This document shows positions 1-10,751 of a DNA stretch of 22,185 nt, one piece after another. The DNA is from Saccoglossus kowalevskii (Eukaryota > Hemichordata > Enteropneusta > Harrimaniidae), in contig NW_003113995.1 in the NCBI RefSeq assembly GCF_000003605.2, positions 1 to 22,185 on the forward strand. Reading direction: 5' to 3'. Position 1 is the stretch's first letter. Each line of letters begins with the position of its first letter. The notes below the pieces were generated by a model. The model saw only the letters and a list, made by a program, of their open reading frames with translations. It searched no databases and was not told where the DNA came from. Position numbers and translations under genes: made by a program.

Positions 1-1576
1 TTTCATGTAATCAGATATGTTTTATAGACCCACATTTTTGCAGTTGATTTGGTAGTATTTCTAAACCATACTGTTATTTTGTCTAATAATTAAAGATATA
101 CCAATGCCGCACATTCGCACGTTTATAAATTTATTTTAGATGAACTGGACCATAAAAGTACTTAAAAGCAGTTGGAAAACGTACTAGTACAAGCATGTAC
201 TAATTTCTTTACTATCAATATATATAAACACAAATTGGAGTCTCTCCAATTGGTTCTTACATTGCTTTGTTTAGATACAGCAGAGTACGTAGCCACCAGG
301 GTTGTAGGCTTGACTTAAAGCTCATATTAACAAACGATTTCCACCCATAGCTCATACACATTTACATTCAAGTAACAGTGTGGGAAAACATTCAGCGTCA
401 TATAATGAACAACGTGATTACATACTTATATGTATATTTTACATTTATCACCATGTTTTTTACCATTGTAGTGTTACATATCAGTTGAAAGTACATCGTT
501 TGGTTTATTGGAAAAGTCATGTAAATATAAAACATAATATAAAAATTACATACAAGTATTAAACACTGCTATAAAGCCTTTCCGTTTTCGACATTGTGAA
601 AGTTTTTCATTAAAAAATACAGTTATTTCACCAAGTAAAATCATATTTTATTCAAGTTATTGTTCATACATTAGTTGTTGAACCCACTACATAGTTTGTA
701 ATTTCATTCAGCTTCTTTCAGTCATATGTCAAGACAAATAAAAGGCAAAAATGCAGAAAATATAGCAAATAATCTTTTTTCTGTAATATTCTTGTGTAAC
801 TATGACAATTCTTTTGCATCTAAAATGGTTTAAATCGTACGAACTCTAAATTAACGCTGATAACTAATAATAAACGCTGATATAACATTCTAAAACTAAC
901 AGTACTAGTTGGATATTTGGTGCAAAAACACGTGTTTTAATATCATGTATTTGTGTATATGCGACAAAATGTTTAAATATATATATTGTTTTTTATACAA
1001 ATAGATTTAAGCGGTGTGGACAGAGCAATATATTACTTGATTCGAATGAATATGGTGACATACAAAAACTAAATGCGGTGACATCATTGCTACACTATGC
1101 GGCACTTTGAACGATTGTATGTTCGCCTTCAGTATAATACACACGAAAAAGTGTACATAAAAGCATGTCGTACTGGAAGATCTTGTTTTCCATCAAATAC
1201 AAAATGACAAACAATGATTACATGTATGCATCATAAAAAACCTCCGATAGGCAACGTCGGGATTTATAACATTAATAGAGATTTATTTAAGTATTACCCC
1301 ACCTCCACCCCCTCGCCGTGTATGTGATTTCGACATGCCTCTCACAATATATGACTAATCCGTATACTATGAATGAATCGATATTATAAGCGTTATGAAA
1401 CACAAGACTGTTGTCCCACACACTTACAATAATACAACGTACGTAACAACCAAATTTAAAAACCTACTTTAAAAAATACATGCATAAGAATCTCGACGGT
1501 CGTGTTTACAAATTCACTATGTAATAAAAGATGGACAGGATTGCAACTGGTAGTTCAAACGAGGTAATAAATTAGA
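1..1576. other. AT-rich non-coding flank
   Basis: No coding region is supported here. The only open frames are short, low in complexity, and lack splice context or family motifs. A short direct repeat (AAACGCTGAT type) occurs near 853-882. Positions 13-38 resemble 22137-22162 at the far end of the window; see the findings. Confidence 0.6.
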
Positions 1577-1610
1577 ATCAAATCATAGACCCTCAACAAA
1601 GGGATAGGAA
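1577..1610 (+). repeat. Left target duplication and TIR of the P-like element
   Basis: ATCAAAT at 1577-1583 is followed by the 27-bp terminal repeat at 1584-1610 (begins CATAGACCC, ends GATAGGAA). The repeat matches the inverted right end perfectly. Confidence 0.85.
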
Positions 1611-4001
1611 ACAACACGAGACAACAAAAGATGTTTATTAATCAAGTGTACGCTGTTGTTTTGCATACTAATTATCTTGTCGTGTGCTCGACATCCGGAT
1701 GACGTCATCAGCTGCGTGTACGTCGTGTCTCCTTATCAGTCTAGTCTCAGCACTACACCCTGTCGAACGCATTTACGCAAGCTCCGAAGTCTTTGTCAAC
1801 AACGCATTTTTCCTTTGGGTATTTATTCATATAAGGTACGTATTTGGTAGTGTTTGTACATCTAGTAATATGCTTGTTACGGGTTTGAATCAATATTTTG
1901 TGACGATGACAAAATCAATGTTATGTCACCCGAGGCATGTTCACTGTTTGACCCTGTTTGATATTCGATTGAAGGCATTGCGTTGTCCACCCATTTTTCT
2001 CCCATTCATGAGTTCGACATCAATAAAACTAAAATAAATGATTTCTGTATGTCCCCGTGCTCGCGTTGACATGCGGCATTATTACAAATGTCTGGCAATT
2101 TTCTGAAAAAAAAAACTACCGTCATTCTCCCTGGTGTCTCAATGTATACGGTGGTGTTTTATTTCGATCGCCATTTTGACCGTCGATGCGACATATATGT
2201 TTGTCCACCCATTTGTTCCACAATCACCGACGTGACGCCTATAAAATTGATCAAAAATATTTATTAGGTGTTTGCGGTCGCATTAATAGGTGGTATTTTG
2301 GTAAATAATGTGTAACCTTTCATAATAATGACATAAATTAGCGACCGTGTGCTGACTTCCGCCATCGCCATGTTTATTTACTATTTGACATGATTTGAGA
2401 CGTTGCGTTGTCCATCCATGGTCAAATTATTTTTCAAAATTACAAAAAAAATGTCACAAATAAAATCCACATCCAATTTTTCAAATTGTGATCAAGTAAC
2501 AGGAAATTATGTCCATTTGGTTCAAAATTATCAAATATTAAGTTGATACACCAAAATAGAGGCGGGTAAAATTATGTCACTCAAAAGGTTCAGTCTGAAT
2601 TTCTTGCCTGAATTACAGTGAATTCATTTCTTGATGTTACGAAGCATCTATTGTCACAACCTAGTGTGAAGTTTGTGTTGTCTGAGCGTTTTAACCAGGA
2701 ACCACTGGAATCCTACTTCGGCAACCAGCGTCAAATGAAAGGGGGGAAATGAGGCTCCATCTGTACTTCAGTTTGGGCAGACTGCCAATGTGTTGAGAAT
2801 GAAAAGTTCAAACCAACTACGCGTTCATTGCAGTAATGTCCAAGGATCAGTGGGCAATGCTGACATAGACTGCATCCCACTCCCAAAACAGCGGCGGTAT
2901 GCAAAATAAGCATTAGTTTTGTGCTTTTGAGATGGAGTCATGTAAACAATTATTGGATGTACATGAACTTTGTCTGTACATGTGAATTAGGGTGGTATTT
3001 ATTTACAAGTGATTTTCTGAAATGGTGCTGATATTTGTACATTTATTTATTACAACAAATTTTTGCTCGGTCATTTGTACTTGCCGTCAGGTTTTTTATT
3101 TCAATGGGAGGCGGTGACTTTTGCTCTTATATTTTTCATGGACAAAATCACTTATTTTCATCTACATTTCAATGTAACAACCTGTCTGAAACCGTCAAAC
3201 CAATCGTCAGTGTACAGTTAGCACCTATGACAAGATCCAGTGTGTTTGGCTTTTAGGGGACCAAAAATTGTTGTTGCAGATTTGGAATCATGAACATTGA
3301 TCGTATGCCAAATGTATAATGATTGCCCACGTTCGTGCAGAGTCAAATAGAGAGGCGACTCCAAAAGGTCTAATGAGCATATCTAGACTTACAAGCACCT
3401 TTATGGACATCTTGTATGCTGGTTTCCATTATAAAAGTAATGAGCATTGTAAAATACTTTTGTTGGCAAGAAAATTAGCCAATTTTATCTAACTGTTAAA
3501 CTTATGTGTGTTCATTTCTTCACTTAGAATTTAAAACACAAGTTGTTAGCAACACAAACATTTATTCATAAAACAACATGTACAGACCAGGTATCTATAT
3601 GCAGTGTACCGGTAGATACAATAGAAGAGCACAAAACATTTAAAAAAAATTATATACACAGATCAGGAAAATAAGACTTATTTTGGCCATAGACTAACCA
3701 GTCACTATATAAGCGCATGTGCTACTAATAGAGCAAATGCAGTATTTTGAAAATGACGCATGTAGCTATTTAGCATGATCTCGTTCTCGCGAAACCCCGT
3801 AAATCGTGAGAATTGACCTAATTACCATAATCGCATTCGGGATTTTGCGAGATTTTTCGTGACCAGACGATGAGTTTATTAGTTAGTTTATTTGCGTTGT
3901 ACACCGTTATGTAAACTCGCACTAATATGTTTTTAATTATGCAAAGCAACATCGTACAAAGAAAATAGCCTTGCTTCCTATCCCTTTGTTGAGGGTCTAT
4001 G
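1584..4001 (+). mobile_element. Degenerate P-element/THAP9-like DNA transposon
   Basis: This 2418-bp element has matching ends. Both carry a 27-bp terminal inverted repeat with one mismatch-free core, starting CATAGACCCTC and ending GGGATAGGAA (1584-1610 and, inverted, 3975-4001). Just outside, the 7-bp word ATCAAAT is directly repeated at 1577-1583 and 4002-4008, as expected for a target-site duplication. A second, subterminal inverted repeat of 21 bp lies at 1647-1667 and 3938-3958 with 19 of 21 matches. Inside, 2619-2909 encodes the C-terminal part of a P-element/THAP9 type transposase, in the same orientation as the left end. P elements are known for TIRs starting CA, 7-8 bp duplications and subterminal inverted repeats, so all signals agree. 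The N-terminal THAP zinc finger and most of the catalytic region were not found. The copy is therefore probably internally deleted and immobile. Confidence 0.82.
2619..2909 (+). pseudogene. P-element/THAP9-like transposase, C-terminal remnant, frameshifted
   Basis: The exon follows a plausible acceptor (TTACAG, ending at 2618). The first segment reads NSFLDVTKHL then LSERFNQEPLESYFGNQRQ, up to the G-rich run at 2741-2746. The motif N/Q-Q-E/D-P-L-E-x-Y/F-F-G-x-Q/I-R followed by a glycine pair is the hallmark of the C-terminal region in P-element and THAP9 transposases. After GGGGGG the frame meets TGA at 2750. Shifting by one base at 2747 restores the expected continuation, NEAPSVLQF, corresponding to the usual N-x-x-P-x-V-x-x-F. 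That frame runs on to a TAA at 2907-2909. The single-base shift disables the gene. No upstream THAP or catalytic exons were recognised, so only a small terminal part of a transposase is present. Confidence 0.78.
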
Positions 4002-4008
4002 ATCAAAT
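3975..4008 (-). repeat. Right TIR and target duplication of the P-like element
   Basis: The inverted 27-bp repeat occupies 3975-4001 and ends in GGGTCTATG. ATCAAAT follows immediately at 4002-4008, identical to the left duplication. The subterminal copy is at 3938-3958. Confidence 0.85.
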
Positions 4009-6626
4009 ATAATTGCGCCACAAGTCATAGACGCCACAGCATTATATCGATGTACTACTTTTAGTGAATATTTAAAAAAAAATGTATATTTGCGTTGTGT
4101 GCCAGGTGCAGCGTAGAAACAAAGGCAAATATTTATTGCGACAGTTACTGCTACAATAGCAGTGGTCAGATTGAGAGTGGGGTTTACGCACGTCCATTAC
4201 CCTCGATGAAAATCCGCTATTCAACGGGTAAAGTAATTACATATGGGTATTGAATAGTTTCGTCTTTCCACTAAATATATTTATTTATTTTACACACCTC
4301 TGCTCTGAGAAATATGTACACATAACTATTAATATGTCGTTTTTCTACGTTACGTATTGAATTAATAAGGCCGATTGAGTATTTATTATGATTGAATAAT
4401 TGTGCATGTTGTTGTATCGAGAAAGTGAGAAATACCATTATAATATGATTCGTATTACAATATAAATGTAGTCTTAACAGCAAACATGACAGTGTTTGTT
4501 TGGTGAAATACTGAAAACACTACTTATCTGACGCATTATTCCATCCATGAGAGTCAATAGCGGTCAGAGAATGAGGTATTACTAAACCACAATGTCTACT
4601 AAAGCTATTGCTTGAGGCAAATGCATGGAGCACATTATATCAAAAGGCGATAGTGATAATCCCATAACAAAGGAAAGGCTTATTGCATAGAATTCGTGCT
4701 ACAACATAGCTTCCAACTTTGCTAACAATTTTGGTGTAAAGCTGTTCCATTATGACACCGCATTAATGTAATCATAATGTTTTGTCCAATTATTTTAAAA
4801 ATTATATTTAGGAATTATACTAATTTCAATATATTTCACGGTTTCAGCAAAAAACGTGCGATATATAGCCGCATTAACCTGAAAAATCATTTCAAATTCT
4901 CTCAACCTCAACTTTCCCGCACGTAGAAATGAGATTTTTCGCGGATTGTGAAAATTCTACAGTTTAAATTGACTTCAAAATTTCTATGGTAAACTAACTG
5001 TAATCGGTATTCATTGACATTCGTGGACAACTCAAAACTACACAAACATAATCAATGATCATGCGGTGACAGAAACTACATTAACTTAATACGACCATTG
5101 CACTTCACTGTCACCGCAATGTTGTTTCGTATACCAAGACAGCATCCTGACAGGGGCTACTTTTCTGTCTTGTCTACATCCATATATGAATTATTTTGCA
5201 ATGATAATAATGTAATTCAAAATATTCTGAAGATTAGAGGATCCAGTAATGATAATATCATTTGTCAACTGTAAATGCATGTTACTAGTTTTATTCCACC
5301 AATCGTTTTTATTAGCCCAAATAAAACGAAAAACAATGCTTTCCATTTGTTATACATAATTATTTGGGACATGTAATAAATTGGCGGGAACCATGAAGAC
5401 AATATTAGTTTTGGCATCCTTGCTATCTTAGTTCCTGTTAAGCGCGATCGTTATGTGATGAGAACTGGTCAGATCAAAATAACATGAAAGGAGAAGTGAA
5501 AATAATACCGAGAATTGAATATGAGTAGAAATTATATCTTCTTCTCAATTTGTTCCAACTATGCGCTACTCCAAGCTGGAGTTATCATGTAACCGGGAAG
5601 GTGTTTTTTTACTTTGTCGAAATACTTTGGCTATATTTGTAAAAAAATTATATTATTCAATTACGATTCGTTGTAAGTATTTGTATATTGGACACCCAAG
5701 AGCAAATGTAACATGGTAGGTTGATCTGACCATGAACTACTGGGCTATATTTGTAACAGAAAATTATTTTGAATGTTATTTGTGACGTCACAGATCCGAA
5801 CTGCGCGTGTCCATATACTCACTGTAAGTGAGCATTAACAAAACGCCAATTGCATTGTTTACTAGTATATTGTTGTATTTTTGGGCAGTGCGTTATAGTG
5901 TATGGGGGACGTGTCTGCTTATACATTGATGAGACGCGTCACATGTTTCGAGTTGATATTATCGAAGCCAAGTATTTCAACAATCGTTCCGTTTAATTGT
6001 TAATTAGAACCAATTAATTATTAATAGTGTTATATTATGCCGAAATTATTTAAATAAACTGTCACACAAAAGATCGAATTAATCCTATTGTTTAAACAAA
6101 AAATAAAATAGGACACTAGGTTGGAAATCAAATACACTAAACAAGATTAATTCAAATAATTCGCTAAAAATGTGTAACAATAATTAAAGTGTAACAATAA
6201 TTTAGATAGAAACTTTTTCCTTTTATAGTATACTAAACATTATCACGTCATTCGTTTACACTCTTCTATAGAGTGGATCACAGTGTCAAAATACAATTAC
6301 CATGTTCCTTCAATAATTTGTATTCTATCATGTAATTCGAGAATAGTTCTTTTTGAATTATTGAAATTGATTAGATGTAGTTGGCTAATTATGACGCCCG
6401 AAGTCGCCTGTAGCAAATTCCGGTATGGCGGTTGTGCACTATGGGAATGTTATTTTGCAGTGACAAGTACACCTGGAATAAGATAATTTCCCTAATTTCT
6501 GTATGTCAATTACACACAAGTGTCACTATACCAATATCAGTATATCGCGCATTTATTCCCATGAAGGCAGGGAGGCTCATCTTATCACTTATAATCTGCT
6601 ATCTCTGTTTTCATGCGTTGTTACAG
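4009..6626. other. Non-coding region between transposon and pseudogene
   Basis: No gene is supported. A weak C-rich stretch at about 6390-6480 (VACSKFRYGGCALWEC) looks faintly like an eroded EGF module, but it lacks several cysteines and clear splice sites. Near 5630-5750 the phrase GGCTATATTTGTAA is repeated. The rest is AT-rich sequence without recognisable structure. Confidence 0.5.
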
Positions 6627-6747
6627 ATGAAACAGCTCAGCCAGCAACCCGTGTTACAGCATGTGTTTTCTATAATGACGACGCCTGTACCAGTAATTCT
6701 GACATTTTTTGTTTATGTATTAGCGGTTAGGCGGGATTGTGCAATCG
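6627..6747 (+). pseudogene. EGF1-like pseudo-exon
   Basis: An acceptor (GTTGTTACAG) precedes an open stretch in phase 1 containing ETAQPATRVTAC and later ACTSNSDIFCLCISG. It aligns with the intact EGF1 exon at 13943-14074, which has the same TAC before the second cysteine and a C-x-C pair. The tyrosine of the usual G-Y-x-G turn is replaced by TAG at 6728-6730. The first cysteine is missing, and the possible donor (GGTAGTT) is out of the expected phase. Confidence 0.6.
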
Positions 6748-6870
6748 GTAGTTTACTCCGTGTCAGGACAAATAATTCGAAAGTTCAAATGAGTGCTGAT
6801 ACATCGTTTTACGGAAATCTAGTTTTCGATGCTAGATGTGTAATAATACAATCACATTTCGAATTTTCAG

Positions 6871-6984
6871 AGGTAAATGAATTTGAATCTGACCCATGTC
6901 TACACGCTGGCATCTGTGAAGACTAATTACATGCGTACACATGCAGTTGACCAGATGGTTTTGATGGGCTTAATTGTGAACATG
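6871..6984 (+). pseudogene. Calcium-type EGF pseudo-exon with two stops
   Basis: The exon is flanked by TTTTCAG and GTAATA. It is exactly 114 nt in phase 1-1, the same length and phase as the intact EGF2 and EGF3 exons. It reads VNEFESDPCLHAGICED, stop, LHAYTCS, stop, PDGFDGLNCEH. The first EGF cysteine has become phenylalanine (TTT, 6882-6884). TAA sits at 6924-6926. The fifth cysteine is replaced by TGA at 6948-6950, one base from TGC or TGT. The V-N-E start resembles EGF3 (VDEC). Confidence 0.78.
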
Positions 6985-7709
6985 GTAATATACTTCTTTT
7001 GTGTTCTCATGTTCAAGATATAATTATCAAGCATGGAATTTTAAGTTGTCATTCTGTAAGTTGTCATTTACATATGTCATTTGCGTAATTGTGTATAAAC
7101 AAACAATTCACTCACATTACAATTTGCTAAGATACCTCATATAAACAGACAAATGACAGACACACACAAGAGATTTTATCTTTTTTAGATTAACTATGCG
7201 GCAGGGGTGGGATGGGACACTACTGTAGACTCCAATTGCCGTGCCAACATAGACTCTGTTCTGGTTTTGGCAACATAGCGAGCCCAACATGTGGGTTCCG
7301 AGCAACAAAGGCAAAATCGTGAAAAGCGTGAAAAGCTGTGCATTTACAGAAAGTTCAGATGCTTAAGAAATTTATCACATTCTGGTGACCAGAAGCACCC
7401 CCAAAACAAACGCTGCAAGGAGGAATATAGCTTCAGCAGTTCTGTTCCATTTTTTCCAGGTCCTTTGTCGCTTTTATAATAGTTTATAATAACTCGAAGA
7501 ACATTTTCTATATTGAAGTTGCCACACTTTTAATTCAAACTCAAATCGCATCGATGATTGCAGGCTTCTATCTTGTTTGAGCATTTATATTCTTATCGCC
7601 TCATTATCGCTGTTGTTTCCGTCTAAAACTATTACGACTAAACTAGCTCGAAAACACAGTAATCGTTACTGCTACTACCAGTTTGGGGATAATGCTTTTC
7701 TTTTCTAAG
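6985..7709. other. Intron-like spacer in the pseudogene
   Basis: This lies between the EGF and FTP pseudo-exons. I see no coding signal; the open frames present are short, and there are no lectin or EGF motifs. Confidence 0.4.
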
Positions 7710-7866
7710 ACATCCTTAGCCGTTCACGGCAGCATCATGGAGAGAGTGGAGCAAATCTTAATTTAATTGATGATATATTGTTTAACACTCTGACCACTGG
7801 TGGTAACTTTCTGACCCGTTTGTCTTCCACTTACTAAAACTTCTTACTACTGAAACTGGTGGGAAA
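7710..7866 (+). pseudogene. Possible first FTP pseudo-exon
   Basis: A strong pyrimidine-rich acceptor (CTTTTCTTTTCTAAG) is followed in phase 1 by a segment reading DILSRSRQHHGE then ANLNLIDDIL. This can be aligned with VSQSST and [10 protein letters not shown] of the intact exon at 15823-16029. A TGGTGG near 7798, followed by GACC, resembles the PWW-x-x-DL core but is in a shifted frame. The segment ends at GTGAGT. It is 157 nt against 207 nt in the intact exon, so it carries deletions. The match is weak on its own and is supported mainly by order and splice phase. Confidence 0.35.
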
Positions 7867-9217
7867 GTGAGTTTTGGGTTATTTGCCACAATAGTTCATG
7901 TCAAGTGGTGTCTTCCGCGTGTAATCTAACTATATTAATCGCCGAACCTTTTACAGCAAATAGAGGTACTCATGTTTAAGCACAATGACGACTGTGAAGA
8001 GTTTCTAAAATATAAATACGCCAAAACGTACTTTCACAGTGTTGTGATACAAATGAGTGTTTCAGAGAGATTGTTGTATAGACCAGTCACAGACAAAAGG
8101 GACACATTAAAATAAATTATATAAACAAAAAGATATGCAAAATGCCAAAAATCTACCAAACAAAACAAATAAAATAATGGTAAGTTAAATTATGAAAATA
8201 ATATATATTGTTACAATAAATTACCATTCCGAAACATGAAACACTAATGTAAAAAAAATCAGTCATGTGTGCAACATGCATCGCAATATGTACGCCAGGT
8301 TCCAATGCATTAATTAGCATACATCGCTGCACTTAAAACAGATCGCATGCCATAAACATCTGCTTGTAAGTACCATCCAATCAGTGACATTCAAATAGCA
8401 TGTCCGTTTTATTAGGCCGCGTACCAAAAGCACGTGCACATATATCATCCAATCAGTGGTCTCCACAAATTTATATACACATTCCATTGTCGTATGCACA
8501 TGCTCGTCCATTTTATTGGACGCAGCAGTAGGAACATCGCCCTCTTAAGGCAGCATCTTCTATAAGTTAGATGAAAATATTCAATAATACAGGTACCATA
8601 TACATATACATAAATATCAACGTTACCCACATTGTAATTGAAGTGTTCATATTCCAATAGTTATAAGCCGAAATTTAATTGAAAATGATAAAAATAAAAA
8701 CTACAAGAATTAACATCAAATTGTTACCTTTAATAGACAAGATTACTGTGGTAGGTCTTTATTTTCTATTTTTGCCGACACATATTAGTAAAGTTTGTTT
8801 ATTGTAAGGAGTTATATTTCATTCCTACGTGTTCAATTTGTAAGATTTTATTTACCCCTTACCAATATACCTAATCCCACTCTCACAGTCTAGTGGCCCT
8901 TCTCATAATTATTTTATAATCCCTTCTTCAGGACACGTTTAGTTATTTGGAATTGCATATTGTATTACATTTGGGAGGCTGTAATTAGGTTTAGAGTTCG
9001 GCTTGGGTGGGGTTTTAAGGACCTCTTTACGTGCAATGAATAATGAAAGACTCAAGAGTACAACCAAAATGAGAAAAATATAGGAACACACCGAGTCTCT
9101 GGCTTACTCAAAATTAGTTGTAACAAATTATTTTTCAAACTTAAATTAGGTAATTTGCATAATAAATATCACTACATACAGCGCACGTCTCGTTCCATTT
9201 TATATTGCACCTGACAG
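7867..9217. other. Intron-like spacer with short duplications
   Basis: No coding exon was recognised. It contains the CCAAT-bearing irregular duplication at 8374-8527, annotated separately. The rest is AT-rich. Confidence 0.4.
8374..8527. repeat. Irregular direct duplication with CCAAT boxes
   Basis: CATCCAATCAGTG occurs at 8374-8386 and again at 8446-8458. A second pair resembling GTCCRTTTTATTRGRCGC occurs near 8401 and 8506. CCAATCA is the usual NF-Y core, and a TTTATATAC follows at about 8470. It could be an old regulatory duplication or simply a decayed repeat; no transcript downstream was found. Confidence 0.4.
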
Positions 9218-9345
9218 ATTTATAAATGCTGTAGTTCTGGTTGACTATAAAGCACAATATGAGAACGCTGTCCAGTGTGGAGATGTCGTAAATGAACAAA
9301 GCGTTTAACTGTACAATGGTAACCAGAGGATATACTACTACTGCA
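9218..9345 (+). pseudogene. Second FTP pseudo-exon
   Basis: After an acceptor (CACCTGACAG) the sequence reads INAVVLVDYKAQYENAVQCG then DVVNEQSV, and stops at TAA (9306-9308). The intact exon at 16301-16513 has [20 protein letters not shown] followed by DIVDAQ, so the two are clearly homologous. Beyond the stop, nucleotide similarity continues through the equivalent of the [12 protein letters not shown] segment, with a few bases deleted. The end of the exon, which should carry LCEVEVY, is not recognisable. Confidence 0.72.
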
Positions 9346-9621
9346 GTACGTTTTCATTGAACAAATACCTTTTTGTGCACATAAATTAAAGTGCTGTATA
9401 AAACAACAGCATTTTATTGAAATTCCATGTTCGCAGCCATATTGCATTTTTTAGTGGTAATATTCTGTTATTGTATTGATATTGTAGCTAATGTATTACC
9501 GTAATATGATAGATCAATGCGAGTCTTCACAATTTCATTTCACATGACAGTTCAATAGTGAAAACCGTGAGCTTTTATCACCTTTATCAAATTGCAATCT
9601 TATCTACCCTTCTAATTTCAG

Positions 9622-9690
9622 GTGGACGTAGCAATTCTCGTAATTACGCTACGCACAAATTTCGAGTGAGTAAACAATAGTTGCAACTCA
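9622..9690 (+). pseudogene. Possible CTLD first pseudo-exon
   Basis: It follows the acceptor TCTAATTTCAG in phase 1. The reading SRNYATHKF can be placed against LRNEALTWN of the intact CTLD exon at 16711. The run ATAGTTGCA may correspond to TTAGTTGTCA, which holds the first CTLD cysteine. TAG interrupts the frame at about 9678. Support comes mainly from position after the FTP copy; similarity is weak. Confidence 0.28.
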
Positions 9691-10207
9691 GCAAACGGGG
9701 AACTAATAACTAATATTTCATGTATTTGTTTGTTCCAATAGATTGAGGCCATCGATGACAGTAATAAGTGATGAGCTGAAATATTATTTGGAGGATGTTG
9801 TCATGCATACGAGATGCCAACAATTTTGACTATGTTGCCTAGTGTTCGATCCATCCATCAAAACGCAAGACCGCGTACGAGTTAAATAACATTGAACGAA
9901 TAACTTTAATTGATCAAAGGGGGAAAAGGGATTAAATACAATCTGTTTACAAATCTAGGATTTTCTGTCCATTAATGAAGCATTTAACTGCTAGCGCACA
10001 ATGTATGAGAAAATTACAGAAAGAATGATTTCAGATTTTACTTAGCCTTTGAATAAACAATTACTGGAATGTACAATATGATTGCCTTAAATTACATATT
10101 CATGTACAGTACACAAAATTCATATAATGTAACGTGTAGCTTTGAAAAATACATTACAAAACTTCCAATAACGTAACGTAATTCCCAGTTATATAGTAGG
10201 TTATTAC
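9691..10207. other. Non-coding region before the assembly gap
   Basis: AT-rich, with no secure exon. A segment near 9780-9840 (TGTTGTCATGCATACGAG, then AACAATTTTGAC) has faint CTLD-like wording but no consistent frame. Confidence 0.35.
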
Positions 10208-10751
10208 NNNNNNNNNNNNNNNNNNNNNNNNNNNNNNNNNNNNNNNNNNNNNNNNNNNNNNNNNNNNNNNNNNNNNNNNNNNNNNNNNNNNNNNNNNNNN
10301 NNNNNNNNNNNNNNNNNNNNNNNNNNNNNNNNNNNNNNNNNNNNNNNNNNNNNNNNNNNNNNNNNNNNNNNNNNNNNNNNNNNNNNNNNNNNNNNNNNNN
10401 NNNNNNNNNNNNNNNNNNNNNNNNNNNNNNNNNNNNNNNNNNNNNNNNNNNNNNNNNNNNNNNNNNNNNNNNNNNNNNNNNNNNNNNNNNNNNNNNNNNN
10501 NNNNNNNNNNNNNNNNNNNNNNNNNNNNNNNNNNNNNNNNNNNNNNNNNNNNNNNNNNNNNNNNNNNNNNNNNNNNNNNNNNNNNNNNNNNNNNNNNNNN
10601 NNNNNNNNNNNNNNNNNNNNNNNNNNNNNNNNNNNNNNNNNNNNNNNNNNNNNNNNNNNNNNNNNNNNNNNNNNNNNNNNNNNNNNNNNNNNNNNNNNNN
10701 NNNNNNNNNNNNNNNNNNNNNNNNNNNNNNNNNNNNNNNNNNNNNNNNNNN
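10208..10751. other. Assembly gap (544 N)
   Basis: All bases are N, so any exon of the decayed copy lying here is invisible. Open frames running across the N run are artefacts. Confidence 0.99.

Larger units (their letters stand above)
6627..9690 (+). pseudogene. Decayed copy of the EGF-FTP-CTLD lectin gene
   Basis: Pieces resembling exons of the gene at 12949-21871 occur here in the same order and on the same strand: an EGF1-like exon, a calcium-type EGF exon, a first FTP exon (weak), a second FTP exon (clear) and possibly the start of a CTLD. Several keep acceptor and donor positions and phase 1. Stops, lost cysteines and deletions show the copy no longer encodes a full protein. It is more compact than the main gene, and no start exon, transmembrane exon or later CTLD exon was found. 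The 544-base gap begins about 500 bases further on and could hide more. The likeliest origin is tandem duplication followed by decay; a retained alternative exon set is less likely because of the stops. Confidence 0.65.

Noticed and set aside
1656-2037. Open frames with a hydrophobic start, at first resembling signal peptides (SAACTSCLLISLVSALHP) followed by a GTACGT donor.
   Set aside because: They lie just inside the left terminal repeat of the P-like transposon. Part of the sequence is its subterminal inverted repeat, and no compatible downstream exon exists.
3818-4021. Minus-strand frame with MLLCIIKN, resembling a mirrored first exon.
   Set aside because: The similarity to 1584-1670 comes from the transposon's terminal and subterminal inverted repeats, not from a duplicated gene.
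6283-6486. Possible extra EGF module (VACSKFRYGGCALWEC).
   Set aside because: Too few cysteines in EGF spacing and no acceptor or donor in the expected phase; kept only as a faint possibility.
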